Shown here in pieces: positions 9,223 through 19,200 of a stretch of 27,285 nucleotides of DNA. The notes below the pieces were generated by a model. The model worked only from the letters and a program-made list of their open reading frames with translations. It was not told the DNA's origin and did not search any database. The DNA lies in IMG/VR virus record IMGVR_UViG_3300020179_000145, positions 1 through 27,285 of that record. One strand, given 5' to 3'. The first letter of the stretch is position 1. The number at the start of each line of letters is the position of its first letter. The translations under genes and the position numbers were made by a program. Source of the stretch: a virus.

Positions 9223-12200
9223 TTACGTTTTAATTTGAATTTTGTTAACAACTATTTTTACAATATTACCATTCGCAACTCCAGATGAAAGAGTTATAGT
9301 AATACGAACATTGCTAGTTACATCAAAATCAAACGCAGCAGCATATAAATCAGTATTACCCGTATTTATGTTACCATACTCCACGGCAACAATATCAGAA
9401 TCTTTAGCAATGACATTGTATTCAGCAACTTGCTTATCCCCTGTTGTTATGTTGTGTACAGATAAAAATATTTTTGCCGAAGAATGTTGTGCCACGTCTA
9501 TACAGGTTGTTGCTGTAATTTCACTCGTTCCCTTAGTTAAAGTATCTGAAAATGTTTCATTACGAACATCATTTAATTGGAAGAATTTCAGTGTCTTATC
9601 TAAGATGGAAATATTATTTTCTACACTGGATGTATCATAATTTCTATTAATTTCTAGACTACCATTTGCCCCGTTCACTGTTAGTAATGTATCAGGAACC
9701 CCTAAAATATTACCAAAAGCAAATTTTGTAGTAAGTAATGTATTTTCTAAAATTAAACTCTGCGCCCCGCTGCCATATCCATAGATGTTTAATTTATCAT
9801 TAATATTTACTCTGGTTCCTAATTTTATTTCGTCTCCACGAATTTCTAAATTAGTATAACTATCACTGATCCAAGTTAAGGTTGCGGATCCATTTTCAGC
9901 AGCACCAGTGGTATGAGATGGACCAGTTGATCCTGTTGTCCCTGCTGATGTTACCTCATAAATGTTATCACCAAAATATACATATGTGTTTAAAGTAAGT
10001 GCAGTGGATGGTTTCCATAGTGTTTTATTTTCAGTGTCTTTTGCCGAAATTTTTAGAGCAGTTACAAGTTCTAATTCTGTTCTCTTTAATCTTGCAGAAT
10101 TCGCACCATCGTTATAAAAATACAATACATTATCGTTTTCACCAACAGTTTCTTCAGCAATAATGAAAGTATTTCCATCAACGTCTCTTACACCACCAAG
10201 AGAAATGAAGTTAACGCCATTAGATCCTTCATATTGAGAAGTTTGAGTATTATATCTAATAATACCAGCAGTTGTAGCAGATGGTCTATTTGTAGAATTA
10301 CCAACTGGAAGTTTTACACCACCAGTTCCAGAAACAGAAAGTAATCTAGAAGAAGCTCCTGGAACAACAGTAATGTCTTCATCTTGAGTTGAAGATATTG
10401 AAGTTCCGTCAATTGATAATTTATTATCTACTAGAATACCAGATCCAACAGTATTAAGAGCATTAACAGTAATCGTTCCAGTTGAAACAACAGCTGAAAT
10501 TGTATTTGTGATTGTTGTATTTGTAATTGTTACTGTTGCTCCAGTGGCACCTGGAATGCCTGCTAAATTGACAGTAAGAACGTCTCCAATTTCATAACCA
10601 ACTCCACTATCTGTAACTACAATTCCAGTTAAAGCATTTCCAGAAACTGTGGCATCGATTGTAAATCCAGTTCCAGATCCACCAGTCGGTTGAATACCAC
10701 TATAAGATCCATTTGTATATCCACTACCACCAGTTATAGATGTGCTAGTAACAACTTTATAATCAAAATTTAAATCTCTGTATGAAGTAGTAACTAAATC
10801 TCCAAATCTCAGAGATTCTCCATTTCCAACAGTTGCGGATAATGTGAGAGAACTACTATTAAATCCAATACCATATCTTGTGTTACCAGTGAATGTGTAT
10901 GATGGTATTTTAATGTCATTAGATGGTGATGTTCTATATCCATTAGTAGAAGAAATAGAACCATCAACTTGCAATCTTGAAGTTCCAGCTAGATTAGCAA
11001 TATCTCCAATTCTAACATATTTTCCAGAAGCAGAAGAAAGATATGCATCTCCAGTATTTTTTACATCACCATCAACTTCAAATTGATAAGTTAGTGGAGT
11101 TACTGCGGGATCTATATTTACAGATACTTTGTTGTTAACAGAATCAACATATAAAGTCGATCCAAATGCGGCATCTGATAAAAATGATAGATCATCATTT
11201 ACTGTAAGCGTACCAGCGATTGCAGTATTTCCAGTCGCTGCAGCAATAGTAAAATTATTACTTACATTGAGATCTCCAAAGAAAATAGAATCTCCATTAA
11301 CTTCCAAGTCCCCAACAACAACTAACTCACCAGTAGTAGTATTTCCTAATAAACTAGTGCCATCTTTTTCTAATATTATATTTGAAGATTCTGTTACTGT
11401 TCCAACTGTTAAAGAAATTCCACTGCCAACTAATGGGGCGGACCCACTTATAGTAATAACACCCTCTCTATTATTATACCCGCCCTCATCTAAGTGTGCG
11501 TTTCCACCTTCAAATCCAGCATCACAATAGTAATAAAGCGTTGTTGGAGTACTATCGTTTGGAATGATAGCAAGAGAATTTGAAGTATAACTGTAATCTA
11601 CTTCTGATCCCTCATATTTTTCACCATATTCTGTTGGATTTGGCACAACAACTGTATGAAATCCATCTCTTGTTGTACTAAAACGTAATGGGTGACCAAT
11701 ATTTGTAGGATCTGATTGAACAAATTCAAATCTTTTATTTTTCTGGAATGTAAAATCTGGGATATTTGTATATGTACCACTAGGCGTAGGGCTAAAGAAA
11801 TAATTTAACGCATTTGTGATTGCAGATACTGTAGCAGTCGCTCCACCAGAAGATGCGGTTAAACCATTAGCGAAAACTAAATCAAACTCATTTACTGTAA
11901 CAGCATTTATTGACGACCCAGTTGTAAATACTTTTACAACAGTAGCAGTTGCCCCATTGTAAGTTACAGTACTACCAACTGTAAATCCAGTAGTTGGCAA
12001 AGTTCCTGTAAATTCTATAAGTTGTGTAGGAAGAATTTTTACATAAGTTGTAACTGTTTCAACTAATTCTGACTGTGATATTGTTAATATATCACCAGTC
12101 TTATAATTATCGCCACCATTAGTAACGGATATGCTTGATATTGCTCCAATTGAAGTGATAGTATATTGTAATCCACTTCCAGATCCGCCCAAATTTGTAT

Positions 12201-13068
12201 TATTGACAGATAAAACATTCCCAACTGTATATCCAGAACCACCAGAAGTAACTGTTAATTGTGAAACATTGCCAGATCCAGTTAATGTATAATTAAATCC
12301 AGTAACTCCTCCAATACTTCCAGGTGCCGCAGAAAGAATATCACCAGGCTGATAACCAGAACCAACACTTGTAATTGTAACAGTTCCAACCCCAATATTA
12401 GGTCCAAACTGATTAGTACTAATAGTTGCAACGGCACCAGTACCTGTGCCAGTAATAGTTGTTAATGAAACGTTGTTAAATGTTGATGTACTTGATCCTC
12501 CAGTTCCTGCTGCAGTTACAGATCCATCAAAAGCAGTAACTGTGATACTGGCTCGCATACCAGTTCCAGATCCCTGCGTTAGAGGGACATCAGAATAATT
12601 ACCTGCGGCATAACTACTTCCGCCATTAGTTATATTCCCAACAACAGAAACAACAACAGATGCTCTAGCTCCATTTCCAGAACCACCTGATAATTTTGCT
12701 TTTGGATAAGTGCCAATATTGTATAAAGAACCAGGATTTGAAATTGTTAATGATGCATTTCCTGTTGGTATTACGGAAGATAAAGTTCTTATTGGTTGTA
12801 AAGCAGTCAAATGTGAAGAATTAAAAGATGCTACAGCACTCCCTTCTGCACCAATTATTAATTGTTTTCCAGAACTTCCCCTATAAATTCCTACATCAGT
12901 TGCATTTGTAAAAAACAGTGCTGGAGATTGCACTGTTCCATCACTCATACTGAAAGCACCTTGACCAACAGAAGTTTGAACTAAAAACAGCTCATTGGCA
13001 ATTTCGTTAATTTTTAATCGTTGCTGTTCAAATGTATCTGTCTTGGCAACACTTCTAAGAATTGGCAT
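9223..13068 (-). CDS. Fibre-like virion structural protein with glycine-rich beta modules and a cupredoxin-like segment (1281 aa)
   Basis: A complete structural protein, probably a short fibre, spike or baseplate appendage. Residues 1-35 ([17 protein letters not shown]) loosely recall the N-termini by which T4 gp9 and gp10 attach to the wedge. Residues 95-350 carry about six G-x-G-Y/G-x-G-A beta modules and residues 775-865 two more. Residues 440-543 look like a cupredoxin fold (GHPLRF ... TLYYYC). Residues 595-660 have repeating 'VNGD...GNLTV'-like strands typical of phage fibre shafts. Residues 1015-1078 form an HTTG module. The last roughly 120 residues look like a jelly-roll tip. The ATG lies inside the preceding 68-residue gene (14-base overlap). 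A perfect TATAAATA box 54 bases upstream could give it its own late transcript. Equivalence to gp9 or gp10 is a hypothesis from position and the N-terminus, not shown. Confidence 0.9.
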   Translation of the reverse strand: MPILRSVAKTDTFEQQRLKINEIANELFLVQTSVGQGAFSMSDGTVQSPALFFTNATDVGIYRGSSGKQLIIGAEGSAVASFNSSHLTALQPIRTLSSVIPTGNASLTISNPGSLYNIGTYPKAKLSGGSGNGARASVVVSVVGNITNGGSSYAAGNYSDVPLTQGSGTGMRASITVTAFDGSVTAAGTGGSSTSTFNNVSLTTITGTGTGAVATISTNQFGPNIGVGTVTITSVGSGYQPGDILSAAPGSIGGVTGFNYTLTGSGNVSQLTVTSGGSGYTVGNVLSVNNTNLGGSGSGLQYTITSIGAISSISVTNGGDNYKTGDILTISQSELVETVTTYVKILPTQLIEFTGTLPTTGFTVGSTVTYNGATATVVKVFTTGSSINAVTVNEFDLVFANGLTASSGGATATVSAITNALNYFFSPTPSGTYTNIPDFTFQKNKRFEFVQSDPTNIGHPLRFSTTRDGFHTVVVPNPTEYGEKYEGSEVDYSYTSNSLAIIPNDSTPTTLYYYCDAGFEGGNAHLDEGGYNNREGVITISGSAPLVGSGISLTVGTVTESSNIILEKDGTSLLGNTTTGELVVVGDLEVNGDSIFFGDLNVSNNFTIAAATGNTAIAGTLTVNDDLSFLSDAAFGSTLYVDSVNNKVSVNIDPAVTPLTYQFEVDGDVKNTGDAYLSSASGKYVRIGDIANLAGTSRLQVDGSISSTNGYRTSPSNDIKIPSYTFTGNTRYGIGFNSSSLTLSATVGNGESLRFGDLVTTSYRDLNFDYKVVTSTSITGGSGYTNGSYSGIQPTGGSGTGFTIDATVSGNALTGIVVTDSGVGYEIGDVLTVNLAGIPGATGATVTITNTTITNTISAVVSTGTITVNALNTVGSGILVDNKLSIDGTSISSTQDEDITVVPGASSRLLSVSGTGGVKLPVGNSTNRPSATTAGIIRYNTQTSQYEGSNGVNFISLGGVRDVDGNTFIIAEETVGENDNVLYFYNDGANSARLKRTELELVTALKISAKDTENKTLWKPSTALTLNTYVYFGDNIYEVTSAGTTGSTGPSHTTGAAENGSATLTWISDSYTNLEIRGDEIKLGTRVNINDKLNIYGYGSGAQSLILENTLLTTKFAFGNILGVPDTLLTVNGANGSLEINRNYDTSSVENNISILDKTLKFFQLNDVRNETFSDTLTKGTSEITATTCIDVAQHSSAKIFLSVHNITTGDKQVAEYNVIAKDSDIVAVEYGNINTGNTDLYAAAFDFDVTSNVRITITLSSGVANGNIVKIVVNKIQIKT
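9835..10025 (-). repeat. HTTG module in the 1281-aa protein
   Basis: Encodes [20 protein letters not shown], then [17 protein letters not shown] and a final TLTWI. The pattern W...Y...G/D..Y......GTTG...P.HTTG...W recalls small chitin/carbohydrate-binding modules seen in phage tails. Related copies lie in the long tail fibre at 7920-8095 and, more diverged, at 6930-7100. The binding role is inferred. Confidence 0.55.
10480..10745 (-). repeat. Two further G-x-G-Y beta modules in the 1281-aa protein
   Basis: Encodes [12 protein letters not shown]...GGSGTGF followed by [17 protein letters not shown]...GAT. These are the same module type as the main cluster, but about 430 residues further along the protein and separated from it by the cupredoxin-like and shaft regions. 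Confidence 0.7.
12030..12730 (-). repeat. Cluster of G-x-G-Y / G-x-G-A beta modules in the 1281-aa protein
   Basis: About six tandem units of 35-45 residues, with short motifs such as [20 protein letters not shown] and [11 protein letters not shown], each followed by a GSGxG turn and a hydrophobic strand. On the DNA this appears as recurrent 'ccagatcc/ccagaaccacc' strings. It probably forms a repetitive beta structure in the fibre. Confidence 0.75.
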
Positions 13069-13261
13069 TTCTTATTAACTCTCTTAGTAAAGATTTGATC
13101 TCAAAGACTTCATTCTTCAACATATTTATATCTTCCAACGCGGAACTCAGATGTTTTGATTTCCTTCTAGCTTCTATAGCAGCATCATCTAAATTAATGA
13201 TAGCACCTGTGTTTTGGTCCCTTACAAGACCATCATGACCTTCTACTTTTGAAAAATCCAT
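13055..13261 (-). CDS. Small conserved marine-phage protein with a helical C-terminus (68 aa)
   Basis: The N-terminus ([20 protein letters not shown]) matches a small protein I recall from T4-like marine phage structural clusters, where 'EGH..LVRD..TGAI' is a recurring start; its function is not known to me. Residues 28-66 are charged and heptad-like ([22 protein letters not shown]), a likely coiled coil that could mediate oligomerisation or chaperone binding. The gene begins 17 bases after the DUF4815 protein stops and overlaps the next gene by 14 bases, so the three are probably translated together. No good Shine-Dalgarno sequence precedes the ATG. Possible roles are a fibre assembly chaperone or a minor virion component; both are guesses from size and location. 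Confidence 0.85.
   Translation of the reverse strand: MDFSKVEGHDGLVRDQNTGAIINLDDAAIEARRKSKHLSSALEDINMLKNEVFEIKSLLRELIRNANS
13123..13130 (-). promoter_or_regulatory. Perfect late-type box TATAAATA inside the 68-aa gene, before the 1281-aa gene
   Basis: The minus strand reads TATAAATA at 13130-13123, encoding part of D-I-N-M in the 68-residue protein. It is 54 bases before the ATG of the 1281-residue gene, in the right orientation. It matches the T4 late consensus at all eight positions. In AT-rich DNA chance occurrence is possible, so this is a candidate internal promoter only. Confidence 0.5.
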
Positions 13262-13278
13262 AAGCGGAAATTAATAAA

Positions 13279-16200
13279 TTAGAATGAAGCTACAGCACGA
13301 ATATCTTGAATCTTAGGTACATAAGCAGGATCAACCGATTTCATTACAATCTTGACAGCAAACGATGAGAATTCTGGCAAATTAGAAATACTATATTTGA
13401 ATTCTTGGTATGAAGATTGCTTCTCTGTGGTAGCGGAAATTGTATTTTCACTACTTGCTATTTCTAAAGTGTCTGGACTTCCTAATGTATTAAAGTAGAT
13501 CCAATCGATGTCTTCAAAGTTTTCTTGACTTGATGCTTTTTTAAATCTGTATAGAACTTGAATATTAGAAATATCTTTAATATTAGCAGTTAAACGAACA
13601 TCAATAGAAGTTGCGGGATTACTAATACTAACTTCCTTAGTCACATACTTAGCAATTGAAGAACTATTCTTTGATGTATTGTCGGGAACAAAATCAATAC
13701 CATCATCATACCTAACTTTACCGACTTGTAAGAAAGAAGCTTCATCATTTGGTTGATTGGGATACTTAACAATATCTCCAACTCTAAAAATATCAGCAGC
13801 TTGAGAAGTTACTACTGAATTTCTATTATAATTAGGATTGTCAACAATTCTTCCAGTAAAATCATTATTGATTGGTTGTGCGTCATTTCTTACAAAAAGT
13901 TCTTGGGTTTTATTATTCCATAAAACTGTTTTTCCAGTTATAGTATTATCATAAGTTTGTAAGATACTAGATGGGTTTCTTGCTACAATTGTTGAGGAGT
14001 CTGGAATTGTTGCAAAAACCTGATTTGGATTTGAATCAATAACTACAGCAGTCAATGTAGGTTGATTTCCTAGTTCTACACCCTCCCCTTTTTCAAAAAA
14101 TTGAGATGTAGATACTCGAACCCAAACATTTGAACCACTAATTTTGGCAATAGTTCCAGTAGCTTTGGTTGATTTACCTTTAACTGTTTGGTTAGATTGA
14201 ATAGCAGTAGTACCATTTCCAGTTAATTGGAATTGATATACTGGATAAAACTCAATGATTTGATCTCTCCTTCCAAAACGATCTTCCTGTCCAGAAGCAT
14301 ATTCAATTCTATTAGTAGAGAGTTTTACACAAGCACTTGAGAGATCAATAAGAGGAGACAAATAATCCTTAGTTGATGATAATTGTAATTTATATGTTAG
14401 TGATCTTGTGAGATTATTCAAAGTTTCATTAATTCTTGAAGTTATTACTTTTTGATTTGTAAAATAATGAGTTTCATTGAGGAAAGTTTTTTCATAATCA
14501 GACGTTTGTGAATATGACACATAGTTTGTTGTAGAAGAATCTACTGGAATAATATTTGTAGTTTTGACAGAACTTTCTAATTTTGTTCCAGTTAAAGTTA
14601 AGTAATGGATTTGTGGATAAAGAATTTCAAATTTTCTATTGTAAGAAGCATATACATCAGATCCGCCACCAAATGAATTTGCTGATGCGTTTGAGATAGA
14701 AGTAATATTATAAGTATCTATACCAGAATTACTTATCTGGAATAATGTATTGTTTAGAATATCAGCAGTTACTCCTGATGTTTCTAAAGCTGATCTAAAG
14801 AAAACATAAGATTTGCCAGAGGTTTCAAATCCATTATTTTTATGAGTTACTTTTACAATACCATTATTATTTTTGAATAACTTAGAAGACGCATTTGTAT
14901 TAGAGCTTGCATTAGTTTCAAATGGATTTGTATCTAGTTTTTCATATCCTAGATTATTATTTGTTATTAGTAACTCTGCTGTTCTAGATATATCAAACTT
15001 GGCACGATATAAGTTGAACTTTAAATCCTCAAACAAATCTTCAGTCCAATTATCAACATTTTGTGATCTATAAACTGATCCAAGAGAAGGTTGTGTGGTA
15101 ATTACTGTGCTAGTAGCAATATCAATTTCGCCAAGTTTTGATGCCCAAACTTGATAATCAACGGAATCTGTTTCCACTACTAAAGCATACTCAGTATCAT
15201 TTTGTAGATAAACTGGATAATCAAACGCAAAATTTGTTGGTATTGTTGAGTTAGTAACACCAGCCGTATCTACAGCAACACCCATTGTAACTGCTGGGGT
15301 ATCAATCTCAATAAACGTTTCCATCTCACAACCACCAGCACCATTACCAACACCTTTTACAACGACAGATGGTGGTTCTGTATATCCAAACCCTGGGAGA
15401 GAAATCTCAGCATTATAAATTTTTCCATTAGAAACTTCAATACGAGCAGTTGCTACAGCTCCACCAGGAAGTTGTGGACTTTCAATGGTAAGAATAGCAC
15501 TAGTATAATTTTGACCAGTTGTTTTTACTTTAATATCAGATAGTTTACCGCTATTTTTTGCGATTGTTAATTTTAGACTTGTTCCGTTAATAGCATTAGC
15601 TAGTGTAACGGAAGGAATATTGAGATCTTCATTTTCTTTAAATGATTTTCCATTATGATTACTTAGGACAAGCGTATAAACTTGTTCGTTAGTAAGAGAA
15701 AAAGTATTTGATGTTGATGCAATAACTTCTACTCCATTTTTATCGATTACTTTTAAAATTGGTCCACTTGCTGAAGAACTTGCTCCTGTGACATTTTCTC
15801 CTTTTGTAATAGTTACATTACCACTTGCATAACACTTTAAGAAAGTATTAGGGGTAAGAACTTTTTCAGATCCAGGAACAATATTTTTTCCTGGTTTACC
15901 AGAGATAACATCACTAATATAAACTTTAATTGGAATATTATCACTCTTACTAGAGAAGAATAAATCAAGACCAGTAGTAAATAATCCACCACTATAATTT
16001 TCAATTTTAAATGTTTGAGCAAGAGGGTTTGGTCTGAGTGGATTTGCTGTATTATTATCAATTATTTGAACACCTTCATTTGATTTAAAATATGCTGGTT
16101 TTGTTGAAACGATGCTAGATGGATTTTCTGGAAGAATACCAGTTGCATAAAACTTAACCTCTGCATATGTGCTAGCACTATCTTTATCTTTTTCTGAATA

Positions 16201-19200
16201 TGTTGAACTAGATGTAAATCTAAATGTTAATACTCCTGTTGTGATCCTAATTTCCTGACCAGTTGTATCATAATCAATTGTATCAATATCTCCAGTCCAA
16301 GTTGCATTTTCTCTTGGTGGAACACCAGCAGGAATTAAAACAATACCACTAGCATTTCCATTTTCATCTGTAACAACTTGCCCATTGAATGCTGATGAAG
16401 AGTTACCTGCTACACCAGTAAATCTTAAGTCTGGATTAACCCAGCGATTTATATTTCTTCCTTCAAGAAAAACATTTACAATGGTATTTGGCTTAAGTCT
16501 TCTAATAACATATTTTACTGCTATACTTCTAGTAAAAAATGACAGTGCCGATGATACAATATTACCCTTTACAGACTTTGTTTGAACACCTTTTGCTATA
16601 TCATTATTTTGTGGACTAATATTGGATGAGCTTGATATAGAAGCAGAGGTAACAGAAGAATTTGCTTGTTGACTATTGACTTCTCCCAATGAATTAATTG
16701 ATGTAAATGCTGGTGCAGTTCCAACCCAATTAACAATAAATGAATTATATAAACTTGAAAAACTTTCTTGAGAATTTGTTTTTGCCAAGAATATATTAAA
16801 AAGACTTGTATTTGTATCAACAACAATGGGATTTACAGTTTGATCATACCAATGATCAATATTAGGAATAACCTCTCCATCTCCAACGTATTGAATAACA
16901 ACAAATGGATTTGGATTGATTTTTTTTGATGCAAAAGAATTTCCTATCAATAAAAGATTAGAATATGGAAGTGTTATAATATTTCCAGATTTTTGATAAC
17001 CAGATACAGATCTTTGATCTTGTCTTGTATTAACTTCTTTTAGGGTAATAGAATCTTCTTTAGATTGAGGTCTTAAAACAGATTGTTGTGTATCAACAGA
17101 ACATTGATAATCTGTAGATGCCAAATTACCAACTTTATGAGATTCAAAATTATCAACAAAGAAACCACTCTTAAATCTATCCAATCCGATTTCATCTTTG
17201 ACTTGCATATTAAGAGCTTGCTGCTCAAGAATACTGAGAGTTGTATAATACTCTAAACGTTCAATACGCTTTTCGAGTTTACCAATATCTCTCATCGTAT
17301 ATCTACGATTATCTACAGGAGTAATCCTCACATCTTTACCAGTTTTTGTATATGCTGGAACGTAGATATAAAATAGAGGAATACTATCATCAATAGTATC
17401 TGGTTTTGACGGATTGAGAGAAGAGTTACCTTCCTTTACAAAAAATTCTCCCTTTTTATTTAAGAATACTCCATCAATACGATCTAAGTATTGAACTTGA
17501 CTAAACGAAAATGTATATTCTAAGTTTGGATCTGGAGCAGGAGTTGATGCAATAACAGAACCAGATCCAGAGAATTTTCCAGTTGTGATCGCCAAAGATG
17601 CAGTATCTTGGAAACCCGCAATAATTGCAGAATTATCAACCTTTGGTCTAAAATCTAATACATTTTTCAGTTCAATATTTCCAAGAACTGAGGAATTAAA
17701 AGAAGGAATTTCATCTTCAGTAACTCCATCCTCATGCAAGTAACTATCTACAGTACAGAAGTCTCCTTGAGAATGCTCAAAATAATCAAATGCAATCAAT
17801 AACTGACCAATAGTTGGCTCAAACCCTGGTTTTAAAACAATTCTTGATACATCATAAACGGTATCTCTTTGACCATCATCAAAAGTAAATCTTGAAGATA
17901 CATCAGTTCCAGATACTAAATTACCAGCAGTATCTACTTCTGGTGGTTGAGTAGTTGTCCCTTCATAAACGTATCTTAATTTGTAGGCATCTGAATATGA
18001 TAAAATATCAATTACCTCATCATCAGCATCTTTTCCTCTAAATGGGATAACTCTATCTCCAGCAGAAGCAACAATAATTCTTTTGTTGGTAACAGATGTC
18101 TTAAGTCTTGGTTTTGCGTTACTTACTTCTAGAGTTGCCGTTAATTTTAACTTGGGGAATGTTCCGTTGGTTGGAATAGTTCCAAAATACGTTGACGGTA
18201 ATTGTAGAGTAATACTTCCTGAAGTTAATCCACTAGCACTATCAGTAGATGAAGATATTTGAACAGCATCTGGATTGACATAAATGATATCACCTGTTTG
18301 AATATTTGGAGCAGAACCAGGATTTAGAATAGTGATTACAAAATTACTTTCTGTAAATGCGGCAAACCTTTGTGTTCCAAATGGAAGTTGTGCGGCAAAT
18401 GTAATTGTTCCACCACTAGCAGAAGCTACAGTTACAAAGTCTCTACGGAAGTAATACTTGATTTTAGTATCACTTCCTCCAGCAGAAATTTTTTCTACTT
18501 GCTTACTACCAGTTGAGTAAAGTAAGGTTCCTGAATTTGGATTTTCAAGTTTTGGTCTTAGACGAACAATGCTGGTGTTATCAACATTTCCTGGAAGAAC
18601 TGTGTCCAGATAAATTCTTGTTTTTGCTGATCCAAATGGTTTCGTAGCATATTGGACGATACTTCTTACAAGATTATTTGCTGTATCAGAAAACTGAATT
18701 AGATCTCCTTGTTGTAGTAAAGTACTAGCATCAGCACTAAAACTGGTTGACTCTACAAAATCGCTTCCTTGAGATCCAAAAAATGTGAAGTCAGTTACAG
18801 ATTTAATCTCTGCTAACAACTGATCATCTACAACGACATCAGCTGAAAATGTATTTACATTTCCAGAACCAAATTTACATCCAACTGATTTTACATTTTG
18901 TGGAGTATATGTTACGACTGTATCTCTGAATAAAACAGGAACAACAGCTGCAGCAGCTGATGGATTTGATGCTCCTGTAGGAATTTTTACACTAACTGCT
19001 GGTGGTTGAGAATATTCTGTTTGGACAGCAGCACGATTATTAATAAGAGCTTTATAAACTCTTCCATCTCCACTTAAGAATAGTTGAATTTTTGATGGAT
19101 CAAATTCCAAACCATTAACAATAATAGTTGAACCAGGCGAATAACCAAGTCCTCTATTTTGAACTACAAAATGTGAAATGGTATTTTCTTTGGCAATCTT

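Noticed and set aside
9363-9370. CATAAATA on the minus strand near the end of the 1281-aa gene
   Set aside because: It has one mismatch to the late box and is about 147 bases before the next ATG, outside the spacing seen at the other boxes.
9029-9640. Plus-strand frames opposite the 168-aa gene and the end of the 1281-aa gene
   Set aside because: They are antisense shadows of two well-supported genes and have no promoter or ribosome site.
12030-12730. CRISPR-like or tandem DNA repeat array
   Set aside because: The repetition is at protein level with diverged DNA, irregular spacing and an uninterrupted reading frame; there are no identical repeats with unique spacers.
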